From: Intestinimonas massiliensis (ex Afouda et al. 2020) | GTDB lineage: Bacteria > Bacillota > Clostridia > Oscillospirales > Oscillospiraceae | Direction: 5' to 3' | NCBI RefSeq assembly: GCF_900626285.1 | Contig: NZ_LR131147.1 | Span: 1 to 64,000 of the forward strand | Length of the DNA stretch: 64,000 bases | Shown: positions 24,428 to 32,253 of the stretch, piece by piece | Layout: each line of letters opens with the position of its first letter | Numbering within the stretch: position 1 is the stretch's first letter | The notes under the pieces: model-generated | Databases searched by the model: none | What the model saw: the letters and a program-made list of their open reading frames with translations, nothing else | Told to the model about the DNA's origin: nothing | Position numbers and translations under genes: made by a program

Positions 24428-26125
24428 ATGCTTTCTTTGCTTCACATTGAGAATATTGCGGTCATTCAGACAGCGGATATCCAGTTCGACAGCGGCTTCA
24501 ATGCCCTGACCGGTGAGACCGGCGCCGGCAAGTCCATTGTGGTGGACGCCATCGGCGCCATTATCGGGGAGCGGACCAGCCGGGAGCTGATCCGCACCGG
24601 GGCTAAGTCTGCGCTGGTCAACGCGGTGTTTACCGCCCTGCCGGAGCTGGACTGGTTCCGGGAAAACGGCTGTGGGCCGGATGAGGAGGGAAACCTGCTT
24701 ATCCAGCGGGAGATCCAACCGGACGGAAAGAATATCTGCCGGATCAACGGGCGGCTTATCACCGTTTCCCAGCTGCGTCAGCTGGGGCGGCAGCTGCTCA
24801 ACATCCACGGTCAGCATGACGGGCAGCAGCTGCTGGATGAGCGCTGTCACTTGGAGTACCTGGACGGCTTTGGCGCCACAGGGGCGGAGCGGGAGACCTT
24901 CCGGGCCGCCTATGAGAAACTGGCCGCTCTGACCAGGGAGATCTCCGCCCTGCAGATGGACGAGGCGGAGAAGGCCCGGCGGATCGACAACCTGCAATAT
25001 CAGATCGGTGAGTTGGAGCGGGCCCAGCTCCAACCCGGCGAGGAGGAGGAACTGACCGGCCGCCGGGATCTGCTGCGCAACGCCGGCAAGCTCATCGAAT
25101 CGGTAGAGGGGGCTCACCTGGCCCTGTCCGGCGACGAAGAACGGGACGGCGCCGCCGCGCTGGCGGCGGAGGCGGAGGATTCCCTCCGGTCTGCCGCTCG
25201 GATCAGCACCCAGGCGGCGGAGCTGCTGGACAAGCTCACCGAACTGCGCTGTGCCGCGGACGACCTGGCCGAACAGGTGCGCGATCTGCGGGACAGCTTT
25301 GACTTTGAGCCCGGCGAGCTGGATGAGATCGAAAGCAGACTGGACGTACTCCATCGGCTGAAAAAGAAGTACGGCGGCTCGGTGGAGGAGATGCTGACCT
25401 ATCTGGACCGCTGCAAAAAGGAACTGGATGAGATCCAGTTTTCCTCTGACCGGGCGGCCAGGCTGGAGAAGGAGCGGGACAAGGCTCTGGAGCAGGCCCG
25501 GAAAGCGGGTGAAGCCCTGAGCCGGGTCCGGAAGGAGCGGGCCAAGGCCCTGGAGGCCCGGATCCAGAGCGAACTGGCCCAGTTGGATATGCCCAAGGTG
25601 CGGTTTCGGGTTCAGTTCCAGCCCAAGGCCGGAACCTACGGCATGGACGAGACAGGCATGGACGAGGTGCAGTTCCTCATGTCCGCCAATGTAGGGGAAG
25701 ATCTGAAGCCCATCCAGAAGATCGCCTCCGGCGGTGAGCTGGCCCGCATCATGCTGGCGCTGAAAAATGTACTGGCGGAGAATGACCAGGTGGGTACCAT
25801 GGTGTTCGACGAGGTGGACACCGGTGTGTCCGGACGGGCGGCACAGAAGGTGGCGGAGAAGCTGGCCGACGTGGCCCGGAGCAAGCAGGTGCTGTGTGTC
25901 ACCCATCTGCCTCAGCTGGCAGCTATGGCGGACGTCCATTTCTCTGTGGAGAAGGGGGAGCGGGACGGCCGGACCTACACCCAGGTGGAGCGGCTGGACC
26001 GTAAGCGCAGGGAAGAGGAACTGGCCCGGCTGACCTCGGGCGAACACATTACCGAAGCTACCCTCCACGCTGCCGGAGAACTGCTGGACGGCGCAGAGGC
26101 CTACAAGCAACTTCACAAAAGCTAG
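24428..26125 (+). CDS. recN: DNA repair protein RecN
   Basis: An SMC-like ATPase that acts early at double-strand breaks. Walker A GETGAGKS lies near residue 35. A long coiled coil with many Glu/Arg/Ala residues fills the middle, and the signature and Walker B region follows (ASGGELARIMLALK, then VFDEVDTGVSG). The 565-residue length is normal. The start ATG follows GGCAGGTGG. This is the last gene of the nusB-recN block. Confidence 0.96.
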   Translation: MLSLLHIENIAVIQTADIQFDSGFNALTGETGAGKSIVVDAIGAIIGERTSRELIRTGAKSALVNAVFTALPELDWFRENGCGPDEEGNLLIQREIQPDGKNICRINGRLITVSQLRQLGRQLLNIHGQHDGQQLLDERCHLEYLDGFGATGAERETFRAAYEKLAALTREISALQMDEAEKARRIDNLQYQIGELERAQLQPGEEEELTGRRDLLRNAGKLIESVEGAHLALSGDEERDGAAALAAEAEDSLRSAARISTQAAELLDKLTELRCAADDLAEQVRDLRDSFDFEPGELDEIESRLDVLHRLKKKYGGSVEEMLTYLDRCKKELDEIQFSSDRAARLEKERDKALEQARKAGEALSRVRKERAKALEARIQSELAQLDMPKVRFRVQFQPKAGTYGMDETGMDEVQFLMSANVGEDLKPIQKIASGGELARIMLALKNVLAENDQVGTMVFDEVDTGVSGRAAQKVAEKLADVARSKQVLCVTHLPQLAAMADVHFSVEKGERDGRTYTQVERLDRKRREEELARLTSGEHITEATLHAAGELLDGAEAYKQLHKS

Positions 26126-26149
26126 GTTTTGTTGAGTACAGCTTTCCTC

Positions 26150-26178
26150 TTGACAAACGGGACAAGAGGGCATATAAT
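26150..26178 (+). promoter_or_regulatory. Consensus promoter of the tyrosine T-box leader
   Basis: A perfect TTGACA (26150-26155), a 17-base spacer and a perfect TATAAT (26173-26178): the only full-consensus sigma-A promoter I found in the window. Confidence 0.9.
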
Positions 26179-26184
26179 CCACAT

Positions 26185-26458
26185 CAATATGAAACTGCGA
26201 TGACAGGGAGAAGTACCGGCCCTCGTCCCGCCCAGAGAGCCCCCGGATTGGTGAGAGGGGGAGGGGACAGGTTGGGAAATACACCCTGGAGCAGCCGCCT
26301 GAACGGGGCAGACCCCAGTAGGGCTGTGTCGGGTGCGCCCGTTATCGCGTCGGGGTGTGTTGGCACTCCATGAGGCCGTTTTTGTGAGAAGGCGGCGAAC
26401 CAGAGGTGGTACCGCGTAGCTTTACGCCCTCTGTCCGATTGGACAGAGGGCGTTTTTC
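26185..26458 (+). promoter_or_regulatory. T-box leader (tyrosine) controlling tyrS
   Basis: The T-box sequence CAGAGGTGGTACCGCG (26401-26416) is followed by an intrinsic terminator: CGCCCTCTGTCC (26425-26436) with GGACAGAGGGCG (26441-26452), then T's. In Stem I, the specifier position after GGGAAA reads TAC (26280-26282), a tyrosine codon, ahead of the conserved ACCCTGGAGC. Uncharged tRNA-Tyr should stabilise the antiterminator and allow tyrS expression. The match between specifier and downstream gene makes the call firm. Confidence 0.95.
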
Positions 26459-26499
26459 CTGTGTAAAATCGGGTAAAATGAGAGAAAAGGAGAAGAAAT

Positions 26500-27726
26500 A
26501 TGACCTGTTATGAAGAACTGAAGGCCCGGGGCCTGATCGCCCAGGTGACCAATGAGGAAGAGATCTCCAAGATGATCAACGAGGGCAAGGCGGTGTTTTA
26601 TATCGGCTTTGATCCCACTGCTGACTCCCTCCATGTGGGCCACTTTATGGCTCTGTGCCTGATGAAGCGGCTCCAGATGGCGGGCAACCGCCCCATTGCC
26701 GTCATCGGCGGCGGCACCGGCATGGTAGGCGATCCCTCCGGACGGTCCGATATGCGCACCATGATGACCCCCGAGACCATCCAGCACAATTGCGACTGCT
26801 TCAAGAAGCAGATGGAGCGGTTCATCGAATTCGGCGAAGGCAAGGCCCAGATGGTGAACAACGCCGACTGGCTGATGAAGCTGAACTATATCGAGCTGCT
26901 GCGGGACGTGGGCGCCTGCTTCTCCGTGAACAATATGCTGCGGGCCGAGTGCTATAAGCAGCGGATGGAGAAGGGCCTCTCCTTCCTGGAGTTCAACTAT
27001 ATGATCATGCAGTCCTACGATTTCTACTACCTGTTCCAGCACTACGGCTGCAACATGCAGTTCGGCGGCGACGACCAGTGGTCCAACATGCTGGGCGGCA
27101 CCGAACTGATCCGCCGGAAGCTGGGCAAGGACGCCCATGCCATGACCATCACCCTGCTGCTCAACTCCGAGGGCAAGAAGATGGGCAAGACCCAGTCCGG
27201 CGCTGTGTGGCTGGACCCCAACAAGACCAGCCCCTACGACTTCTATCAGTACTGGCGCAACGTGGGCGACGCCGACGTGCTCAAGTGCCTGCGGATGCTC
27301 ACCTTCCTGCCTCTGGAACAGATTGACGAGATGGACAAATGGGAGGGGGCTCAGCTCAACACCGCCAAGGAGATCCTGGCCTTTGAGCTGACCAAGCTGG
27401 TCCACGGAGAAGAGGAGGCTCAGAAGGCGCAGGAAGCCGCAAAGGCCCTGTTCTCCACCGGCGGCGACCGGACCAATATGCCCTCCACCACTCTGGCGGA
27501 CGGCGATCTGACCGATGGGGCTATCGGTATTCTGGATCTGATGCTCAAGTGCGGCCTGGTGCCCTCCAAAAAGGAGGCCCGCCGCCTTATCGAGCAGGGC
27601 GGCGTGGAACTGGACGGCGTGAAGGTGACCGACGTCAATGCCACCGTGACCGCCGGGCAGCTGTCCGGAGAAGGCGTCACCATCAAGAAGGGCAAAAAGG
27701 TGTTCCACCGGGCTGTGGTAGGCTGA
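26500..27726 (+). CDS. tyrS: Tyrosyl-tRNA synthetase
   Basis: A class I synthetase of 408 residues. The HIGH-type motif HVGH is at residues 45-48 and the KMSKS loop appears as KKMGKT near residue 227. The C-terminal S4 domain (KEARRLIEQGGVELDGVKV) is intact. The length and KMGKT variant fit the TyrZ-like subgroup rather than B. subtilis TyrS, though I would not insist on that. Codon use is strongly biased (C/G third positions), consistent with high expression. Regulated by the T-box leader. Confidence 0.97.
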   Translation: MTCYEELKARGLIAQVTNEEEISKMINEGKAVFYIGFDPTADSLHVGHFMALCLMKRLQMAGNRPIAVIGGGTGMVGDPSGRSDMRTMMTPETIQHNCDCFKKQMERFIEFGEGKAQMVNNADWLMKLNYIELLRDVGACFSVNNMLRAECYKQRMEKGLSFLEFNYMIMQSYDFYYLFQHYGCNMQFGGDDQWSNMLGGTELIRRKLGKDAHAMTITLLLNSEGKKMGKTQSGAVWLDPNKTSPYDFYQYWRNVGDADVLKCLRMLTFLPLEQIDEMDKWEGAQLNTAKEILAFELTKLVHGEEEAQKAQEAAKALFSTGGDRTNMPSTTLADGDLTDGAIGILDLMLKCGLVPSKKEARRLIEQGGVELDGVKVTDVNATVTAGQLSGEGVTIKKGKKVFHRAVVG

Positions 27727-27735
27727 ATGCAGAGG

Positions 27736-27768
27736 GGAGTGCCGCAAATTTCGCGGCACTCCTTTTTT
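27736..27768 (+). terminator. Rho-independent terminator after tyrS
   Basis: GGAGTGCCGC (27736-27745) pairs with GCGGCACTCC (27753-27762) and is followed by six T residues. Confidence 0.92.
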
Positions 27769-27782
27769 CTGCATCAGTCCGG

Positions 27783-27811
27783 TTGCAGCCGCCCGAATGC
27801 CATGGTACAAT
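27783..27811 (+). promoter_or_regulatory. Promoter of the AI-2E family permease gene
   Basis: TTGCAG (27783-27788), a 17-base spacer and TACAAT (27806-27811). Confidence 0.65.
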
Positions 27812-27849
27812 AAGGACCGACCAGACCTGCGCAAAAGGAGGAAGATGCC

Positions 27850-29019
27850 GTGTCGGACGGAGATAACCGGGACAAGAAAAAATGGTACATCCTGGAGGGC
27901 CATTTTATCTCCCTGCTGGTGGTGTTGCTGATCGCGATTTTGTTCTATGTAGGGCTGACCCATTTTGATGTGATCACCATCCGTATCAAAATGTTCATGA
28001 AGGTCCTTTCCCCCTTTATCGCCGGTTTTGCCATCGCCTATCTGCTCAATACGCCTATGTGCTTTTTTGAGCGGAAGCTGTACAAGAACAACAAGCACAA
28101 ACGGGTGCTTGCCATCACCACGGTCTATCTGCTGGCGCTGGCAGTAGTGGTGATCCTCCTGAATCTGATCATCCCCCAGGTGGTCCAGAGCATCACGGAC
28201 CTGGCGAGCAATATGCAGACCTACCTTACCAGTCTGGATATCCTCGTGAAGAATCTCATCGACCAGTATCAGCTGGATGGTGACGGCATCAGCGAGATGC
28301 TGGGCTCCTATCAGGATATGATGAGCAACATCAGTGACACCGTGTCAAAAGCCCTTCCTCAGCTCCTGGATGTGGGTGTGGCCGTGGGCAACGGTGTGAT
28401 TTCCGGCATCACGGCGGTCATTTCCTCCGTCTACATGCTGGCGGGGAAGGGACGGCTGGTGCCTCAGCTGAAGAAGATCATGTATGCCACGCTGCCCAAG
28501 CGCAGGGCGGATTGGCTGCTGGAGGTATGCAGTCAGGCCAACCGAATTTTCGTGGGCTTTATCAACGGTAAGCTCATCGATTCCGCCATTATCGGCGTGC
28601 TTTGCTTTACCCTGTGTCTGATTTTCCGCATTCCCTATCCCATGCTGGTCAGCGTGATTGTGGGTGTGACCAATATTATCCCGTTCTTCGGCCCCATCAT
28701 TGGCGCCATTCCCTGCCTGATGATCCTGGTGATTGTGGATCCCTGGGCGGCACTGCGGTTCTTTTTCCTGGTTATTGGATTGCAGCAGTTCGACGGCAAC
28801 ATCCTGGGCCCCAAGATCCTGGGCGACAGTACCGGCTTGTCCGCCATCTGGGTGCTCATTGCCATTGTGACCTGCGGCGGTCTGTTTGGCTTCCCGGGTA
28901 TGGTGTTGGGCGTGCCTACCTTCGCGGTGCTCTACTCCCTGGTGCGGGAGTGGGTCAACAAGCGCCTGCGCAGGAAAGGGATCGACGGGGATGGAAAACC
29001 CATAGATCCTATGACGTAA
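27850..29019 (+). CDS. AI-2E family transporter (PerM/YdiK-like membrane protein)
   Basis: A 389-residue polytopic membrane protein with about eight membrane segments and the family's PF01594 pattern: PFIAGFAIAYLLNTP near the start, and the late block VTNIIPFFGPIIGAIPC followed by QQFDGNILGPKILGDSTGLS. Members have been tied to autoinducer-2 export or to Na+/H+ antiport, so the substrate is open. It starts at GTG behind AAAGGAGGAAG. The gene converges on dapB across a shared bidirectional terminator. Confidence 0.9.
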   Translation: MSDGDNRDKKKWYILEGHFISLLVVLLIAILFYVGLTHFDVITIRIKMFMKVLSPFIAGFAIAYLLNTPMCFFERKLYKNNKHKRVLAITTVYLLALAVVVILLNLIIPQVVQSITDLASNMQTYLTSLDILVKNLIDQYQLDGDGISEMLGSYQDMMSNISDTVSKALPQLLDVGVAVGNGVISGITAVISSVYMLAGKGRLVPQLKKIMYATLPKRRADWLLEVCSQANRIFVGFINGKLIDSAIIGVLCFTLCLIFRIPYPMLVSVIVGVTNIIPFFGPIIGAIPCLMILVIVDPWAALRFFFLVIGLQQFDGNILGPKILGDSTGLSAIWVLIAIVTCGGLFGFPGMVLGVPTFAVLYSLVREWVNKRLRRKGIDGDGKPIDPMT

Positions 29020-29020
29020 A

Positions 29021-29054
29021 AAGAGGGCGTCATCCGTCAGGATGACGCCCTCTT
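29021..29054. terminator. Bidirectional terminator between AI-2E permease gene and dapB
   Basis: A 15-bp perfect stem, AAGAGGGCGTCATCC (29021-29035) with GGATGACGCCCTCTT (29040-29054), with A's before and T's after. It sits between convergent stop codons. Confidence 0.9.
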
Positions 29055-29062
29055 TCCTATTA

Positions 29063-29821
29063 TTATGTACGCAGCAGATCAGCCATGGAGTAGAGCCCAG
29101 GGCGATCCACAGAAGCCAGGAAGCGGGCTGCCCGCACCGCGCCGGATGCGAACACATCGCGGCTCATGGCCGTGTGCCGCAGCTCGATCACTTCATCCCG
29201 CCCGGCAAAGATCACCTCGTGGTCGCCCACGATACCGCCGCCCCGGACGGAGGAAATGCCGATCTCGGTCTTTCCCCTGGGCTGACGCACCGCCTGGCGG
29301 CCGTAGACATAGTCCGGCTGATAGGGAAGGACTTCCGCCGCCGCATCGGCGATCATCAGCGCCGTGCCGCTGGGGGCGTCGACCTTCTTGCTGTGGTGGC
29401 GCTCCACGATCTCCAGATCGTAGCCGTCTCCCAAAGCCCGGGCGGCAGCCCGCACCAGCTCCAGCAGGACGTTGACTCCCAGGGACATATTGGCGGAGCG
29501 AAAAACAGGGATCTGAGCGGCGGCCCGGTCAATAGCTGCCAGCTGCTCTTCCGAATAACCTGTGGTAGCCAGCACGAGGGGGATGCCGCGGGCTATGCCG
29601 AATTCCAGCAGCCCATCCAGCGCAGCGGGGGAGGAGAAGTCTACCACTACATCTGCCTCGCCCTGAAACTCAGTGGGAGAGGAGAAAACAGGGAAGTCCC
29701 GGTCGCCGGTGCCCAGCAGGTCGATGCCGGCGGCAATCTCAAATTCCGGATCGGCGGAGCAGATGGCTTCCACCACCCGCCCCATCCGGCCGTTACAGCC
29801 GGAAATGATGAGCCTGACCAT
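29063..29821 (-). CDS. dapB: 4-hydroxy-tetrahydrodipicolinate reductase
   Basis: Reduces HTPA to tetrahydrodipicolinate with NAD(P)H, the third dedicated step to diaminopimelate and lysine. The Rossmann motif is seen as GCNGRMGR at residues 8-15. The catalytic HHSKK (H142, H143, K146) and the following DAPSGTAL are intact, and the 252-residue length is typical. It is the last gene of asd-dapA-dapB under lysine riboswitch control. Confidence 0.97.
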   Translation of the reverse strand: MVRLIISGCNGRMGRVVEAICSADPEFEIAAGIDLLGTGDRDFPVFSSPTEFQGEADVVVDFSSPAALDGLLEFGIARGIPLVLATTGYSEEQLAAIDRAAAQIPVFRSANMSLGVNVLLELVRAAARALGDGYDLEIVERHHSKKVDAPSGTALMIADAAAEVLPYQPDYVYGRQAVRQPRGKTEIGISSVRGGGIVGDHEVIFAGRDEVIELRHTAMSRDVFASGAVRAARFLASVDRPGLYSMADLLRT

Positions 29822-29843
29822 ATTCCAACATCCTTTCCGGCGC

Positions 29844-30737
29844 TCAGGCGCTGAGCAGGCCCAGCTTCAGCATGGACTGCCGCAGGGTCTCCAGAGGACC
29901 GTCGGTCATATCGCACAGCGGCAGCCGCAGAGAGCCTACGCCGTATCCCGCCAGATTCATGGCGGCCTTGATGGGGATGGGGTTTACCTCCAGAAACAGG
30001 GCGTCAATAAAGTCCATGTACTTCAGCTGCAGCTGAGAGGCCTCTTCAAAGCGCCCATCCAGGCACAAGTGGGTCATCTGGACCATGACCTCCGGAGCGA
30101 TGTTGGCTACCACGGAGATGACGCCCTTGGCACCCAGGCTCATCATGGGCACCACCTGGTCGTCGTTGCCGGACCAGACGTAGAAATCCTCTCCGCAGAT
30201 AGCCCGGGTGTGGGCCAGCAGGGAGAAGTTGCCGCTGGCCTCCTTGACGCCGTTGATGCGGGGATGCTGGGAGAGAACGCGGTACGTCTCAGCGGTAAAG
30301 GATACGCCGGTCCGGGACGGTACGTTATAGAGGATGACGGGCAGTTCCGTCCGGTCGGCTATGTATTCGTAATGCTTGATGAGGCCGGTCTGGGACGCCT
30401 TGTTGTAATAGGGGGTCACATGGAGCAAGGCATCGGCGCCGGAGTCCTCCGCGTGCTGGGACAGGTAGACGGCGGCGGAGGTGTCGTTGCTCCCCGCGCC
30501 GGCAATAACCTTCACCCGATGGTTGACGTGCTTGACACAGTACTCCACCACCGCGATATGCTCCCGGATAGTAAGGGTGGAACACTCACCGGTGGTACCG
30601 CAGACGCAGATGGCATCTACGCCGCGCTGGATCTGCTCATCAATGATCTGTCCGAACAGGTCATAGTTGACAGCACCACTCTCGTCAAAAGGGGTAATAA
30701 TAGCGGAACAGGCTCCGGTAAAAACAGGCTCTCTCAT
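29844..30737 (-). CDS. dapA: 4-hydroxy-tetrahydrodipicolinate synthase
   Basis: Condenses aspartate semialdehyde with pyruvate. The Schiff-base lysine is K165 in GVKEASG, and Y137 in ILYNVPSRTG completes the proton relay; CGTTGECSTL near residue 46 is the pyruvate-carboxylate loop. The 297-residue length is normal. It sits nine bases after the asd stop, so both come from the same riboswitch-controlled transcript. Confidence 0.97.
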   Translation of the reverse strand: MREPVFTGACSAIITPFDESGAVNYDLFGQIIDEQIQRGVDAICVCGTTGECSTLTIREHIAVVEYCVKHVNHRVKVIAGAGSNDTSAAVYLSQHAEDSGADALLHVTPYYNKASQTGLIKHYEYIADRTELPVILYNVPSRTGVSFTAETYRVLSQHPRINGVKEASGNFSLLAHTRAICGEDFYVWSGNDDQVVPMMSLGAKGVISVVANIAPEVMVQMTHLCLDGRFEEASQLQLKYMDFIDALFLEVNPIPIKAAMNLAGYGVGSLRLPLCDMTDGPLETLRQSMLKLGLLSA

Positions 30738-30746
30738 AATTAAGGG

Positions 30747-31832
30747 TTACCTCCTTGTAATGTAACCCTCCGCGCACAGAAGTTCGGCAAGAAGGACTGC
30801 GCCGCCCGCGGCGCCGCGAAGGGTATTGTGGGATAGGCAGACGAACTTGTAGTCGTACTGCGTGTCGGGACGCAGACGGCCGATGCAGACCGCCATGCCG
30901 CCCTCGGTCATCCGGTCCAGCCGGGTCTGAGGACGGTCGGGCTCCTCAAAGTAGTGCAGGAACTGCTTGGGAGCGGAGGGCAGGGCCAGCTCCTGGGGCC
31001 GGCCGGAGAAATTTGCCCACAGTTCTTTGATTTCATCCATGGAAGGTTTGTTCTGGAAACGGACAAACACGGCGGCCATGTGGCCGTTGGAGACGGGCAC
31101 CCGCAGGCACTGGGCGGTGATGGCGGGAGTCTCGGCGTTGACGATCACGCCGTTCTCCACCTTGCCCCACAGCTTCATGGGCTCCTGCTCGCTCTTCTCC
31201 TCCTCGCCGCCGATGTAGGGAACCACGTTGTCCACGATCTCCGGCCAGGTGTCAAAGGTCTTGCCCGCACCGGAGATGGCCTGATAGGTGCATACCAGTA
31301 CCTGATCCAGGCCAAAGCCGCGCAGGGGGTGCAGGGCGGGAACGTAGCTCTGGAGGGAGCAGTTGGACTTGACAGCCACGAACCCGTGCTCCACCCCCAG
31401 TCGCTTTCGCTGGGCCTCTATCACTTTAATATGTTCCGGATTGATCTCAGGCACCACCATGGGTACGTCGGGGGTCCAGCGGTGGGCAGAGTTGTTGGAG
31501 ACCACGGGGCACTCATGTTTGGCATAGGCCTCCTCCAGCGCCTTGATCTCCTCTTTCTTCATGTCAACGGCGGAAAAGACAAAATCCACCTGAGCGGTAA
31601 TGGTCTCAATATCATCAGTAGCGTTGAGTACCACCAGGTTTTTGGCGCACTCAGGCATAGGCGTCTCCAGCGCCCAGCGGTTGCCGATGGCCTCGGCGTA
31701 GGTCTTGCCGGCGGAGCGGCTGCTGGCCGCAACGGCAGTAAGCTCGAACCAGGGGTGATCCGCCAGAAGGGTGACAAAACGCTGTCCCACCATACCAGTA
31801 GCTCCGATCACGCCAACTTTGTACTTTTCCAT
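30747..31832 (-). CDS. asd: Aspartate-semialdehyde dehydrogenase, archaeal/fungal-like class
   Basis: Makes aspartate semialdehyde from aspartyl phosphate with NADPH. The N-terminal GATGMVGQRF binds cofactor (residues 10-19) and the active-site cysteine is C158 in VKSNCSLQS. At 361 residues, with VVSNNSAHRW and HNTLRGAAGGAVLLAELL, it resembles the class found in archaea, fungi and many Clostridia rather than the E. coli or Bacillus type. I chose the ATG of MEKYKVGVIG behind GGAGGTATGGAGC. It is the first gene after the lysine riboswitch. Confidence 0.94.
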   Translation of the reverse strand: MEKYKVGVIGATGMVGQRFVTLLADHPWFELTAVAASSRSAGKTYAEAIGNRWALETPMPECAKNLVVLNATDDIETITAQVDFVFSAVDMKKEEIKALEEAYAKHECPVVSNNSAHRWTPDVPMVVPEINPEHIKVIEAQRKRLGVEHGFVAVKSNCSLQSYVPALHPLRGFGLDQVLVCTYQAISGAGKTFDTWPEIVDNVVPYIGGEEEKSEQEPMKLWGKVENGVIVNAETPAITAQCLRVPVSNGHMAAVFVRFQNKPSMDEIKELWANFSGRPQELALPSAPKQFLHYFEEPDRPQTRLDRMTEGGMAVCIGRLRPDTQYDYKFVCLSHNTLRGAAGGAVLLAELLCAEGYITRR

Positions 31833-31904
31833 GCTCCATACCTCCATTGTTCCTCTCCAGCTTATTCCGGCCCCCGCTTGTCTGAGACCAGAAAATGAGC
31901 TGGA

Positions 31905-32190
31905 GGTAAAAAGAAATCAGCAGTTTACAGAACTGCTGATTTTGTACTATAATGACAGGGACAGACTGCCCCCGACAATATCGTCCAAAAGCAGACAGCG
32001 CTCCGCCGCAGTCGCGGCGACAGCCGAACAGCTCTTAACTGAGCGGCCAGGCGGCGCTTTCGTCGGGAAAACGTCCCTTCGGCGGCGCTCCCTTTCATGC
32101 GGTTCCCGGGGCCCGATCGCCCTCCCCGCGCTACTCTTGAGCAGCCGCGACCTCTATCCTGCAATGTGACTTGCAATTTTGCTATGTAGT
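31905..32190 (-). promoter_or_regulatory. Lysine riboswitch (L box) with terminator
   Basis: Reading leftward, the leader has the L-box landmarks in order: GATAGAGGTCGCG, CAAGAGTA, GGGGAGGG, GGGAGCGCCGCCGAAGG, GGCTGTCGCCGCGACTGC and GGAGCGCTGTC. It ends in an intrinsic terminator: complement of 31931-31942 pairs with complement of 31914-31925 (12 bp), followed by a T-run (complement of 31907-31911). Lysine binding should terminate transcription before asd-dapA-dapB. Confidence 0.95.
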
Positions 32191-32197
32191 TTGTGAA

Positions 32198-32227
32198 ATT
32201 GTACCACAAGTTCAACTAAAGTGTCAA
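32198..32227 (-). promoter_or_regulatory. Promoter of the lysine riboswitch-asd-dapA-dapB unit
   Basis: Reading leftward, TTGACA (complement of 32222-32227), an 18-base spacer and TACAAT (complement of 32198-32203). It sits back to back with the rightward SpoIID/LytB gene, which starts 27 bases away. Confidence 0.8.
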
Positions 32228-32253
32228 CGAAAGCGAGATGAGAAATTCACCAA

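Noticed and set aside
24125..26284. 719-codon open frame antisense to argR and recN
   Set aside because: It mirrors recN with no ribosome-binding site and low-complexity Gly/Leu/His/Gln composition, typical of an antisense frame in GC-rich DNA.
31925..32215. Short frames in 31771-32215 on both strands
   Set aside because: They coincide with the lysine riboswitch, whose conserved elements explain the sequence.
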